A DNA stretch of 64,000 bases from Strongylocentrotus purpuratus (lineage: Eukaryota; Echinodermata; Echinoidea; Camarodonta; Strongylocentrotidae), in the NCBI RefSeq assembly GCF_000002235.5, contig NW_022145599.1:7226281-7290280 (forward strand), written 5' to 3'. The translations under genes were made by a program, and so were the position numbers. Below, piece by piece: positions 24,282-34,134 of this stretch. Below the pieces are notes generated by a model, which worked only from the letters and a program-made list of their open reading frames with translations, was not told the DNA's origin and did no database searches. The number at the start of each line of letters is the position of its first letter. Position 1 is the first letter of the stretch.

Positions 24282-27200
24282 ACCCTATTGGTACGATTAG
24301 TATCTATTCCACTTTTCGTTAAAAAAAAACATATAGCCTACAAAACATATATATACAAAGTAAAACAAATTATGAAATTTGAAATACATATTAAATACAT
24401 GTTCAAGGGTAACATTACAGATAATAAGAATACAATAAAATTGACAAGGAAATAAGTTCAGAAAGCAATTCTTTGTCGAATGTGGGAGTCAGGCGCGTAC
24501 GCAGGGGAGGGGGGGGGGGTTGGGGGTTAACCCCCCTCCCCCCTTGGGTTTTTGATGTGTGTATTTTGGAGGAAACCCCCCCCCCCTTTGTTTTTTGTTA
24601 TTATAATTTGTTTTTAATAATAATAAAACAAAAAACTAAAAAATAATTATGCTAATAGGTGACCTAAAAAAGGTGACCTTACCCCCCCCCCTCCCCCTCC
24701 CAACGGAACGAAAGGTCGATCCGAGAAATTTTCAAATTTTTGGGACCAAACAAAAAAGGGGGTAATAATTATGTCCTCTTACCTTTTGGGGACTCTCGGG
24801 GCTAACTGGACGACTACGGTCAAGCTTATAACCTTTTTGACAATTTGGGGTTAAACCTTACGGGTAAAATGGGGGGACTATTTTGGGACAGTATCATCTC
24901 ATACTATATAGAGGTCTTATTCCTTCTTTTTATTTATTTTGAAAGATGACATTGAGGGAGAAATCCGGCTGGTTGACGGTTACACCTCAGATCAAGGCAG
25001 GGTTGAGATCTTCCATGAAGGTCAATGGGGGACAGTCTGTGATGACGGTTGGGATGACTCTGATGCGAGGGTAGTTTGTCGACAACTTGGATACTCAGGC
25101 AATGTTGGTGTAGCCAGGAGTCGTGCAACATACGGACATGGATCTGGCCCGATATACCTTGATAGTGTCCGCTGTTCGGGAAATGAAGCCAGGTTGACTG
25201 ATTGCAGTAATGGCGGATGGGGCAACCACAACTGCGATCATTCCGAAGATGCTGGAGTTTACTGTGGAGGTAGGTTGAGAGCACTCATACTTATTTACAG
25301 CGCCTTTTCTTGTAGATACAAGGCATCCCCATTTGTTGATACATTTACATTTTTCCAATGTATAGGCGAACTTATTATTCCCATATTTTGTGTAAATGTC
25401 TTCAACACTGATGCAGAGAGCTCCAAATATCTTCATGGTAACTTCCTTTTTCGATTGATCACACGCTCTACCTAAACTTAAACCAGAGCACTTGGGGCAA
25501 CAAAGCATGATCTATTTTTCAGTTCTTATGTTTTTCGTAATGTAGTCCCAACTTTTCACATGACAAAATGTGGTCTTTGGACCTAAAAAGAAAAATTGAT
25601 ACAGGGTTTTAGGGAGCATCAGACATCCCATACTGAAGAAAATTTATTTCGTTTTTACAATTGTATTTGAGTGTGTTTAGTATGTTTATAGCCTCATTAT
25701 ATACCCGTAGTGCTTGTACGATTCAAAATTTCAAATCCAATCTGACAATTTTTTTCACAATATCTTAGAAATGTGCTCAATAATCTGTTTACCTCTCTTT
25801 CGTTTTACTTTATTTGTTCAGGGTTCGTGCGGTTCTGTATCCCTTATAAAATCCACTGAATATGAATTCTAAATGTAAATTAAATTTATTAGAGTCGAAA
25901 ATATATCATACATGTTCAGTTATATCGTTTATGTTTTGTTTAATGAAATGGTTATATTGAATTTATATAATTCTTATTTCCCTATGATTGTATAAAATAT
26001 CTGATTTGTATGTAACAGTTTTTTTATCCGGACCCCATGGAAGAACAGGCGTATTTTGTTAATACACCTGAAATGGGCTATCCGCCGTATATCTCATTTA
26101 TGTATGTATTTGTATGTTGTGATGATTTTATACGGAAATAAAAACAAACAAACAAACATTATTTTCTCCTGGCAAAGATTTTAGATTAAGGTACATGGCA
26201 TGAAGTAGATCCGGATTTGGGGTTAGTTTGGGGGACTCTCGAGGCTTAACCCGACGACTACGGTCGAGCTTATAACTTTTTTGGCAATGAGGGGTGAAAT
26301 ATTACGGGCAAAATAGGCTGAATATTTTGGGTCAGTCTCACATGAAATAGTAACCAGCGTTATACCTTCGTTTCATTTATATTGAAAGATGAAATACAGG
26401 TAGAAATCCGGCTGGTTGACGGTGACAGTTCAGATGAAGGCAGGGTTGAGATCAGCTTCCATGAAGGTCAATGGGGGACAGTCTGTGATGACGGTTGGGA
26501 TGACTCTGATGCGAGGGTAGTTTGTCGACAACTTGGATACTCAGGCAATGTTGGGGTAGCCAGGTCTGGTGCTGCATACGGACGAGGATCTGAACCGATA
26601 TACCTTGATGATATCGACTGTTCTGGAAATGAATCGAGGTTGACTGATTGCAGTAATCGCGGATGGGGCAACCACAACTGCGATCATTTTAAAGATGCTG
26701 GAGTTTACTGTGGAGGTAGGTTGCGAGCACTCATACTTATTTGCAACGCCTTTTCTTGTAGATACAAAGAACCCCAGTTTGTACATGTACATTTTTCCAA
26801 TGTATAGGCGAACTTATTATTCCAATATTTTGTGTAAATGTCTTCAACACTGATGCAGAGAGCTCCAAATATCTTCATGGAAAATTCTTCTCCGACTTAA
26901 TCGCACACTCTTTCTAGACCTAAACCATAGCACTTGGGGGCAGCAAAGTGTGATTTATTTTTCAGTTCTTATGTTTTTGTAATGTAGTCGCAACTTTTCT
27001 CATGACAAAATGTGGTCCTTGGGCCTAAAAAGACATATTGATACAGGGTTTTAGGGGCATCAGACATCCCATACCAAAGAAAATTGTGTCTTTTTCTGTT
27101 TGTGAGTGCGTGTTAAGAATTGTTCAGTCTCATTACTTTCTCCTGGCAAAGATTTTAGATTGAGGTACATGGCATGAAGTCGCTCTGGCTTTTGGGTTTC

Positions 27201-28663
27201 TTTGGGGAACTCTGGGGGTTTAACCCGACGACTACGGTCGAGCTTATAACCTTTGTGGCATGAAGGGGTAAAATCTTACGGGTAAAATGGGGTGACTCTT
27301 TCGGGACAGCCTCATAATAGAGGTCTTATTCCTTCGTTTTTATTTACTTTTGAAAGATGAAATGGAGGGACAAATCCGGCTGGTTGACGGTAACGGTTCA
27401 TATCAAGGCAGGGTTGAGATCTTCCATGAAGGTCAATGGGGGACAGTCTGTGATGACGGTTGGGATGACTCTGATGCGAGGGTAGTTTGTCGACAGTTTG
27501 GATACTCACGCAATGTTGGTGTAGCCTGGCATTGTGGTACATACGGACGAGGTTCTGGCCCGATATACCTTGCTGATGTCGGCTGTTCGGGATCTGAAGC
27601 CAGGTTGACTGAATGTAGTAATAGCGGATGGATCAACCACGCCTGCTCTCATGCTGAAGATGCTGGAGTTTACTGCGGAGGTAGGTTGAGAGCACTCATA
27701 CTTATTTACAGCGCCTTTTCTTGTAGATACAAATTCAGAACATCCGTTTATACATACATGTACATGTTTCCAATGTATATATAGGCGAACTTATTATTCC
27801 AATATTATTTGTAAATATCTTCCAAACTGATGCAGAGAGCTCCAAATATCTTCATTGGAATTTCTTATTTGACTTAATCACTCACTATGGCAGCAAGTCG
27901 TGATTTAATTTTCAGTTCTCATGTTTTTGTATTAATGTATAGTCGCAACTTATCTCATGACAAATTGTGATCCTTGGGACTTAAAAGAAAATATTGATAC
28001 CAGTTTCTAGGGGGCATCTGACATGCCATACAGAAGAAAATTGTGTCTGTTTTTTGTTTGCGTGTGTGTTTAGTAAAGTTCAGTCTCATTAATTTCTACT
28101 GACATAGTTGGGTGATTGAGGTACGTGGCATGAAGTCGATCCAGCTTTGGTGTGTTTTTTTTAGGTGGGGGGGGGGGGGGGGACTCTCGCGGGGCTAATC
28201 TCAACGAGTACGGTCGAGCTTATAACCTTTTTGGCAATAAGGGGTCAAATCTTACGGGTTAAATGGGGTGTCTATTTTAGGACAGTCTCATATTAAGGAG
28301 TAACCAGCATTTATACCTTCATTTATTATTTTGAAAGATGAAATAGAGCTAGAAATCCGGCTGGTTGACGGTAATAGTTCAGATGAAGGCAGGGTTGAGA
28401 TCAGCTTCCATGAAGGTCAATGGGGGACAGTCTGTGATGGCGGATTGGATGACCGTGGCGCGAGGGTAGTTTGTCGACAGCTTGGATACTCAGGCAATGT
28501 TGGTGTAGCAAGGTATGGTGCTGCATACGGACGAGGATCTGGCCCGATATATTATTTCTACTGTTCGGGAAATGAAGCCAGGTTGACTGATTGCAGTAAT
28601 GCCGGATGGGGCTGCCACAACTGCGATCATTCTCGAGATGCTGGAGTTTACTGCTTGATCTGA
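17866..28663 (+). CDS. Secreted EGF / mucin-like / four-SRCR-domain protein (gene model, 10 coding exons)
   Basis: The model joins 17866-17868, 18537-18591, 19725-19952, 20757-20858, 23099-23173, 23377-23451, 24946-25269, 26389-26715, 27357-27680 and 28338-28663, giving about 612 residues. Every joint has GT-AG ends and every joint after the first lies in phase 1. Domain order is signal peptide (1-20), a four-Cys segment with two N-glycosylation sequons (20-95), EGF-like (96-129), two Thr-rich repeats (130-179) and SRCR 1-4 (180-287, 288-396, 397-504, 505-612). No transmembrane segment follows the last SRCR, so a secreted product is expected. SRCR proteins bind microbial surfaces or host ligands, and sea urchins have a very large family expressed in coelomocytes; an immune role here is inference. 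The least certain parts are exon 3 and the assumption that no exon was missed. Confidence 0.8.
18250..18450. repeat. Fragment of the GTGCCCCTTTT minisatellite-bearing hAT family
   Basis: Degenerate repeats such as GATAAGTGCCCCCTTC, AATAAGTGCC and AGAAGTGCCCCTTC match the internal array of the large element at 58241-59891. Ends are missing, so this is a truncated copy in intron 1 of the SRCR gene. Confidence 0.75.
18537..18591 (+). CDS. SRCR gene, exon 2: signal peptide
   Basis: After acceptor CATGTACAG the 55-bp exon reads DKDLIRGVILVFLTCVSL and leaves phase 1 before donor GTACGT. A charged start, a hydrophobic core GVILVFLTCV and a small-residue SLA site completed by the next exon make a typical cleavable signal peptide. 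Confidence 0.8.
18930..19240. mobile_element. MITE with ~65-bp terminal inverted repeats
   Basis: The left end (GTGTTTCACAAAGATACTAA through GGACTTAACAATTATGG) is matched in reverse complement by the right end, which closes with TTTCATGAAACCTCCC at about 19240. Imperfect arms of about 65 bp enclose an AT-rich centre. CAGG occurs at both outer edges and may be part of a target duplication. It lies in intron 2 of the SRCR gene. Confidence 0.75.
19725..19952 (+). CDS. SRCR gene, exon 3: unrecognised four-cysteine segment
   Basis: This 228-bp phase 1-1 exon begins after CGTTCAAAG and ends before GTAATT. It gives 76 residues with four cysteines in the contexts TRCSDG, NECKM, AACPRR and RVCRF, and two sequons (NYT and NGS). 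The joined sequence VSLASLVSS places the signal-peptidase site at the exon border. I do not recognise the fold; it is basic and Cys-paired in number. The acceptor was chosen because it is the nearest AG giving the required phase, and is the weakest choice in the model. Confidence 0.6.
20391..20570. repeat. Dispersed repeat, copy 1 (partner 47280-47470)
   Basis: Starts GTCCGTCTGCACTAGTTTGG and aligns for about 180 bp with 47283-47462 in the same orientation, sharing CACTGACAGGTGG and GCTTAGGCATTGTTT. Non-coding; lies in intron 3 of the SRCR gene. Confidence 0.75.
20757..20858 (+). CDS. SRCR gene, exon 4: EGF-like domain
   Basis: A 102-bp exon between TTACTAG and GTGAGA encodes 34 residues with six cysteines in EGF order (DCGKNICGNGWCEETMK, then NYKCHCSAGNRGKRCNK). 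The GNRGKRC end is the usual EGF C-terminal pattern. The calcium-binding Asp/Glu consensus is absent, so it is a non-calcium EGF module. Confidence 0.88.
21085..21530. repeat. CA then CT/CTTT-rich microsatellite tract
   Basis: A short CA run at 21086-21100 leads into a long pyrimidine tract dominated by CT and CTTT units, with a break near 21360-21420. Leu/Ser-rich open frames across it are artefacts. It is intronic. Confidence 0.9.
21584..22533. mobile_element. Foldback-type DNA element with alternating ACGAG/ACGGAT arrays
   Basis: Ends are inverted: CCCCCTTCACATACACGGAT at the left, and near its inverse AGGACTCGTAAGAAAAATCTG...GTGAAGGGGG at the right, where about 160 bp of unrelated AT-rich sequence interrupts the right arm (about 22362-22522). 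The interior is a degenerate array of short TTACGAG / ACGGAT units running + (about 21655-21870), then - (21900-22110), then + (22115-22330). No transposase is encoded. Modular inverted repeats built of short direct repeats recall the sea urchin TU foldback elements; membership is inference. An uninterrupted paralogous site lies at about 22716-22780. Confidence 0.85.
22534..22920. repeat. Two tandem ~190-bp copies flanking the foldback insertion
   Basis: 22538-22736 and 22737-22920 are diverged direct copies sharing AATCAGCCCTTTA, GCGTGCCGG, GTTAAAAATGGTTGGCATGG and CACCTGGCA-like blocks. The end of a further copy lies at about 21541-21583, so the foldback element sits inside the first junction of this small array. 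Confidence 0.8.
23099..23173 (+). CDS. SRCR gene, exon 5: Thr-rich mucin-like repeat 1
   Basis: A 75-bp phase 1-1 exon between CTTCTTCAG and GTAAGA encodes ESNTTQDTTTMSTTESTTSH followed by PTTTT. About half the residues are Thr or Ser, typical of an O-glycosylated stalk. Confidence 0.8.
23377..23451 (+). CDS. SRCR gene, exon 6: Thr-rich mucin-like repeat 2
   Basis: A 75-bp phase 1-1 exon between ATTATCCAG and GTAAGA reads QSTTTQDTTTLPTAGSTTSH then HITTT. It is clearly a duplicate of exon 5, and with it forms a short extended linker between EGF and the SRCR array. Confidence 0.8.
24490..24790. mobile_element. hAT-type MITE, family B, right end missing
   Basis: Begins CAGGCGCGTACGCAGG, the terminus of family B, followed by G and C homopolymers. 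Internal sequence matches the copy at 35204 (GGTGACCTAAAAAAGGTGAC and following). No right inverted repeat was found; it appears truncated where the SRCR intron unit begins near 24785. Confidence 0.8.
24946..25269 (+). CDS. SRCR gene, exon 7: SRCR domain 1
   Basis: A single 324-bp phase 1-1 exon holds a whole SRCR domain: EIRLVDG at the start, GQWGTVCDDGWDDSDARVVC in the middle and DAGVYCGG at the end. Six cysteines are present; the two extra ones of classic eight-Cys group B domains are absent (GRVEI and QLGYSG positions). The domain type binds protein or glycan ligands, often calcium dependent. Confidence 0.95.
25700..26156 (+). mobile_element. Non-LTR retrotransposon 3' end inserted in SRCR intron
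   Basis: This ~457-bp insert is absent from the homologous introns of the next two units. It ends in a (AAAC)n tail and is bounded by CATTAT duplications (about 25694-25699 and 26157-26162). The motif GGACCCCATGGAAGAACAGG and GAAATGGGCTATCC before the tail resembles LINE 3' UTRs. No coding part remains, as expected for a 5'-truncated insertion. Confidence 0.8.
26389..26715 (+). CDS. SRCR gene, exon 8: SRCR domain 2
   Basis: A 327-bp phase 1-1 exon with six cysteines. It carries one extra residue relative to domain 1 (EISFHEG against EIFHEG) and YLDDIDCSGNESRLTDC in place of the domain 1 segment. Acceptor ATATTGAAAG and donor GTAGGT match the neighbouring units, and the intron that follows is alignable with the others. 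Confidence 0.95.
27357..27680 (+). CDS. SRCR gene, exon 9: SRCR domain 3
   Basis: A 324-bp phase 1-1 exon. The segment VGVAWHCGTYGRG adds a seventh cysteine not present in domains 1 and 2, and SGWINHACSHAEDAGVYC replaces the usual GWGNHNCDH. The unpaired cysteine could support intermolecular bonding. Confidence 0.95.
28338..28663 (+). CDS. SRCR gene, last exon: SRCR domain 4 and stop
   Basis: The terminal exon ends AGVYCLI and a TGA stop where the other units have a splice donor. Two residues are missing before the fourth-strand cysteine (PIYYFYCSGN against PIYLDDIDCSGN), the WDD core is changed to CDGGLDDRGARVVC, and GWGCHNCDH adds a cysteine. It is the most diverged of the four domains and defines the C-terminus without any membrane anchor. 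Confidence 0.93.
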
Positions 28664-28677
28664 GTTATATGATCCAC

Positions 28678-28873
28678 CGGTGGCGTACGCAGGATTTTTT
28701 CATGGAGGGTGTTTGAAAATTTGGAAATCGCGCCGATTTTGCTCAGTGGGGGGGGGGGGGGGGGGTAGTGAGCAGCATTTTGTTGTTGTGGAGTAGTGAT
28801 TTTTTTTAAAGTAAAAAGTTGAGGGGTGGTTTAAGCCCCAAAACACCCCCACCCCATTCTGCGTACGTGCCTG
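28678..28873. mobile_element. hAT-type MITE, family B, directly after SRCR stop codon
   Basis: Flanked by the identical octamer TGATCCAC at 28670-28677 and 28874-28881. Ends are GGCGTACGCAGG-like at the left and CTGCGTACGTGCCTG at the right. A G homopolymer lies at about 28748-28765. It starts 14 bases after the stop codon, so it is expected to lie in the 3' UTR of the SRCR transcript. Confidence 0.88.
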
Positions 28874-28881
28874 TGATCCAC

Positions 28882-29607
28882 TGTAAAGGCGAACTAGTAT
28901 TGTTCCAATTGTCTGTAAAAAAAAATCTTCATGAGATTCTGATATCTTTATTGAAAAATTCTTCTTGAACGGATACGCATATTCCAGTTAAACCTTTTTG
29001 TAATCGATATTAGGTTAATTCAAATATTCAATCTTTAGGGCAGGTCATGGCTATTCAGAGAGAAGTGTTGAAGATACTGCAGTACTTTAAAATAACTGGA
29101 AATATATGTGACGGGTGATGATGAAACCAACTTACGTGAAACAAAATATTCGAATTTCTGGTTTTGAAGCCCTCACCAATTAATAACAAATTCATGCCAA
29201 ACCTGCGAACTACAAAATTTAAAAAATGGGGCTTTACAGTTGCTAAGTTAAAAAAACAAAGAGGATAAGTCTGCGAGAAAAAAAATAAAAATAAAATAAA
29301 AAGAACGTCAGAGAAAGAAAAAAAAGAGGGATAGATGCGCGAGAACAACAGAACAGGGATAAAGACTAGAAATGCATGGAAATGGAAAAAGAAAAAGGAA
29401 GCAAAGGAGCGCTTTTGTGTGTGTGTGGGGGGGGGGGGGGAGAAAATGGCAACGAATGCCCTGCGCGTATTCACTAAGCTGTGTGTTATAAGATACACAA
29501 ATGTATTACACTTCATCATTACGTCATCATAAAAATTAAAAAACCCACCGAGGTTTTTTCCGCCTCATGATAGTGGAGGGGGGGGGGGGTGGGGTGGTTT
29601 AACTAGG
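28882..29607. other. Downstream remnant of the SRCR duplication unit, then intergenic
   Basis: About 28882-29000 (AAGGCGAACTAGTATTGTTC onward) aligns with the intron portion following each SRCR exon, so the duplicated unit extends past the gene's coding end. G homopolymers occur at about 29427-29440 and 29577-29590. No further exon was recognised. Confidence 0.6.
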
Positions 29608-29905
29608 CCTATACGTTGATCTACGTTTGCCACTCTCCACCCAGGTGTTAAATGGGTACCCGGTAGGATGCGAAAGTTAATGTGGTTTGATTGGCAAGTG
29701 GCGCTTGTAAAATGGCGACTGGCTGGAATGCTCCCCAGGGAGTGGAGAATATGCATACATTGTGTGCGGGTAAGCATGAATTCGATGACCGGGGTAATAA
29801 TATATATCAAGTTCATTTATTCAAAATATATATATCTGTAAAGTGGATTGAGAGGGCCTGCTATATAAGGACGAGCTATTATTATTATTATAACTATTAT
29901 TATAC
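29608..29905 (+). mobile_element. SINE with shared core, + orientation, head truncated
   Basis: Contains the core TTTGCCACTCTCCACCCAGG and AAATGGGTACCCGGTAGGA seen in inverse in several other SINEs here. It ends with GCTATATAAGGACGAGC and an ATT tail at about 29877-29905. The tRNA-like head is not recognisable. Confidence 0.75.
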
Positions 29906-31527
29906 AAAGTATACAAATTTAAGAAAAATTGCGTTGTAAATGTTGCTTGTAGAATATTTTATTTCGGACTTTTAAAATCTCTCGCTCTCCACCACTTTCT
30001 ATATACCAGCACTAGCTGCCCCGCTGTAGATACACTTATGTTAATGTGTACTCATCTTAAAGGAAGAATGCTTGAAAGTCACATTTCTAGAATGGAGGCT
30101 AATGCTGAAGTTTTAGGGGTTGCTTTAGAGGAACGATGCACGTGATACGTTCTGTCTTGTTCATGTTATGTCTTGTTGAGGTTTTGCTTATTCTGTTTAG
30201 CTTTCCAATATTAAATTAATGGAGCCATGTAAACAATGCCGCAATTTTCAGACAGTGTCAGTAACAAGTCTGTATGCATGATATAAACTGAAGTGATAAG
30301 TTATTAACATGCTTGTTCGAATACTTGATATCAAAATTTCCAAAATCATAACTAAGATTTTCATATCTTGGCCACAAAAAGCATGAAACATTATTATAGC
30401 CCAATATCATTATGTACGAAATCTGAATGCAGTCTGCAGTTTGAAAATGCAGAAGTGTTACTCGAATTGTCGAAATATTTACCTATCGGTAAACCGATTA
30501 GAGACACTTGTATAAAAATCACTATCAATTGTTTGTTAATCATATACACTACTTGTACATATATATTTCAGTATATTGATAACTTATTTCCTTCAAATTT
30601 GTTGTTTATATGTGTTACTGATAATGACGAAGATCTAATCTTCTGATATAGTCAAATGTGTGAACATCAATATACCTTCATCAGTTTGATTAATATTTTG
30701 AGTGGAATTCGTTTAAATATATATATATAAATATATCTGTATGCATCTTTTAGAGTGCAAAATATGAATCTGTATTTGGAATATTTATTTAATTATAATG
30801 AAAAGGAATGGATTCCTAATATTCTGATAGTACATATAGGATATGTTATAGTGCTTTCGTAGGGATGATATAGGCCTCGGTGTGCTCAGCATCGGTCGAG
30901 ACTACATTTCATTTAGAAATATGACTCTTCTAATCCAAAAACATTAGCATTTCGTTGCCAAACGTTTTCTTTTACTCTTATTCCTTCTGTGCTGTTGGTT
31001 GCTGTGACATTATTAAAATTAAGCTGTTTTTACAGTATGTGTTACACCTAAAAAGAGAATCCATTGTTATGATTGTGCATTATATGTATGTTTTGAAACC
31101 AAATAATGATATATGCGGTTGGAAGAAGGTTGGCAAAGAGTAACGATTTCCAAAGAGTAGTTTGTTTTGTACATTCATAAGTTCATGGTTTTATCATAAT
31201 ACATTTAAAGAACTTTTAATGTTTTTCTGTGAAGAAACATTCAAAATGTAGACACAGAAAATACGCCCTGAATAAATACAAAATAGTGATAGAGCCAGTT
31301 TGGTTAACGCTCACAAATGTATTCTGATTATCGAGATTATATTCGGGGTTTCATTCTGTTACATAATTTATTTAGGCAAACATTGCAACTCTAAATACTG
31401 TTTATCCGTCAGAGTATAGTTTTTTTTATAATATTTCAAATGCCTCCATTATAATAATATAATATGATTCAATTTCGTTTTTCACTGAACTTCAAACCTG
31501 CCAAAATGAAACCATTTTTTCTCGGTG
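29906..31527. other. AT-rich stretch, no feature recognised
   Basis: No gene, repeat family or structural RNA could be supported. Short AT runs occur near 30720. Small open frames lack homology or exon signals. Confidence 0.5.
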
Positions 31528-32300
31528 TTGGTAACAAATAGAAATGAGATGAGAAGAATGATCCTCATGGAGACCAAAAGTGCAATGCATCGTGCATGAC
31601 ATACACATATCATCCAAATTATCTATTCAATAATACAGGGCATGAACACCTCCATTAGTATAATTGTTGAAAACCGAATTTATTTATACTATGATTAGGA
31701 TAAGTTGGGGATCATAAACTGATGAATGCAGTGTTGGGAAAGTGCAAGCAAATAACCATGTTAGCAAAGTGATGTGTATCAATTATTCAAAAGCAACTTC
31801 AGCCAATCGAGGCCGATATGCAATGCTAAAATGCAACAACAACAAAAGAGAGAAAAAAGTAAAAAGAAAATGGCCTCCATAGTTGACGACGTCACTTTAT
31901 CATTTAAGAATAATAATAACACGGTAATGATGAAGCTCGATTCAAGTGCGAGCTAATACTTATATTAAATATCACATTTTTCATTTATGAAGAGACATGC
32001 TATTGGACTGAGAAAAGAGGAAAAAGTAGGGGAAAATGGCCTCCATGGTTGACGACGTCACTTTTTCATTTAAAAAACAATAATAACATGACAATGATGA
32101 AGCACGATTCGAGTGCAAGCTAATATATATTACATTTTTAATTCATAAATATACATGCAATCAAACTGAGAAAAAAAAAGAAGAAGAAAATGGCCTCCAA
32201 AAACAGGAAGACCCGCGAGAGGAAGAAGAAGAAAAATTTAAAAAAAAGAAGGAAAAGAAGAAGACCACGAGTATTGAAAAAGAGAAAAGGTTAAATAAAA
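31528..32300. repeat. Dispersed repeat, copy 2, with internally repeated tail
   Basis: Aligned with 15810 onward. In this copy a tail module starting ATGGCCTCCATRGTTGACGA and running to the AGCTCGATTCAAGTG block is repeated at about 31870-31976 and 32036-32140, with a fragment near 32190. The copy ends in purine-rich sequence. Confidence 0.75.
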
Positions 32301-32759
32301 TACGACAAGATATTGAATGATAATTATGTAGATGAAGAATAAAAGACCAAGAGTGAAGGTTTGAGAGTATGAAGATGGGAGGGAGGAAGGGATTCGCAGG
32401 TGGAAGAGTTAGAGAGACATAGAGACAGACCTAATAGAAAGAGGGGGAGACAAGCAGAAAGAGAGAAGGCAGAGAGAAAGAGGGAAAGATAGACAGAGAC
32501 AATGATACAGAGAGAGGGGAGAGAGAACCAGAGAGATAAGATATGGATGCTGTGAGGGATTTTGGTAGGCGTAACTCGAATAAAGACTTGGATAAAGTAC
32601 ATGGAAATAATATAATAATAGGCCTAACATTTTGATTTTTAATCAAGTTAGAGTATTATATACATAATTCATGTTTAGGAGTGCATTAGTGAATATAAAT
32701 TGCGCGAGTTTTCGAGTTCATGACAATTTAAAAAATCAATTTAAATTGGAGGAAGAATT

Positions 32760-33560
32760 CAGACCTCTACCTTGTAATACCACCACCCATCCTCTAACTA
32801 CATTGCTACCGCCCTACCTCTACCTCTACCACCACCCTACCTCTACTTCTATCTCTACTTCTTCCATCGCCCTACCTCTACCTCTATCACTACACTACCT
32901 CTACCTGTACCACCACCCTACCTCTACTTCTAACTCTACCTTTACCGCCACCCTACCTCTACCTCTATTGCTACCACCCTACCACTTCCACCACCCTACC
33001 ACTACCTCTATCACTACCAGGCGCGTACACAGGGGGGGGGGGGTTGGGGGGTTAAACCCCCCCCCCCTTGGTGTCCTCTTACCCCCCCCCCCCCCCCCGC
33101 TTATTCAGCGGTCGGCTGAGTCGTTGCGATTTTTTTCTGGGACTAAAAAAAAAAAAAGTGACCTCTTACCCCCCCCCCCCCCCCCTCCCCCGCTAATTCA
33201 GCGGCTGACTGAGTCGTTGCGAAATTTTCGGCCCGATTTATAAATGTTAAACCCCCCCCCCTTGAAAAAATCCTGCGTACGCGCCTGATCACTACCCTAC
33301 ATCTACCCCTACATCTACCACCACCCTACCTCTACCTATACTGCCACCACCCTACCTCTACCTCTACCACCATCCTACCTCTATCACCACCCTACCTCTA
33401 CTTCTTCCACCGCCCTACCTCTACCTCTATCACTACCATATCTCTACCTCTACCACCGCCCTACCTCTACCTCTACCCATACATCTACCATCACCCTACC
33501 ACTACCTCTACTTCCACCCTACCCCTACCCCACCATCACCCTACCTCTACCCCATACTAC
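32760..33560. repeat. CTACC/CTCTACC minisatellite split by a hAT MITE
   Basis: Degenerate tandem units of CTACCTCTACC and ACCACCCTACCTCTACC run from about 32765 to 33017 and resume at 33288-33556. The intervening 270 bp is the hAT MITE at 33018-33287, with the octamer ATCACTAC on both sides. The element therefore postdates the array. Confidence 0.9.
33018..33287. mobile_element. hAT-type MITE, family B, complete
   Basis: Left end CAGGCGCGTACACAGG and right end CCTGCGTACGCGCCTG pair at 15 of 16 positions. Target duplications ATCACTAC lie at 33010-33017 and 33288-33295. The interior has G and C homopolymers and two direct copies of a TTCAGCGGYYGRCTGAGTCG-type segment (about 33106 and 33198). 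Confidence 0.93.
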
Positions 33561-34134
33561 CTCACGATGTAAGAATATTCTTGACATGTAATAAAATATC
33601 TACAAAATTCCCCATAGAACGACAAACTTCCTATTTTAAGACGTGGGCAAACAGACAGGTCAAATGTTTAGGACCCCAAAGATTTTGTACTCGTCACCCA
33701 ACCCAGAAACATGGGATGGGACTAAGATCACTCAATGTTAAATTGTGGGAAATTTAGGACTGGTGCTTACAAAGATGGATGATCATAAGTTTTTGCGTCT
33801 GTAAAATCGAGCCACAGAGGCATTCATCAAAATGACCTCGAGTCCTTGACAGTAGACATGATATTAATTTCTCTTATAAACAAACGAGACATGCATATTG
33901 TGGGTTACACTCTTAATGACAAAGATTTGTCAATTGTCATCGGTGTATCCCACTGAGAGTTTTGGCCAAGATAGCCATAAAAATGAATTTCGTTATCATC
34001 TGTCGCAAAAATATGGTCACCATCGCTTGACCAATATCCTAGGCCGACAATTTAGAGATAAGACCGACGATCGATATCTATGTGAGCGTTTCCCAAAATG
34101 ACCCATCGCCACCTCACCATTGTCATCATCTTTA

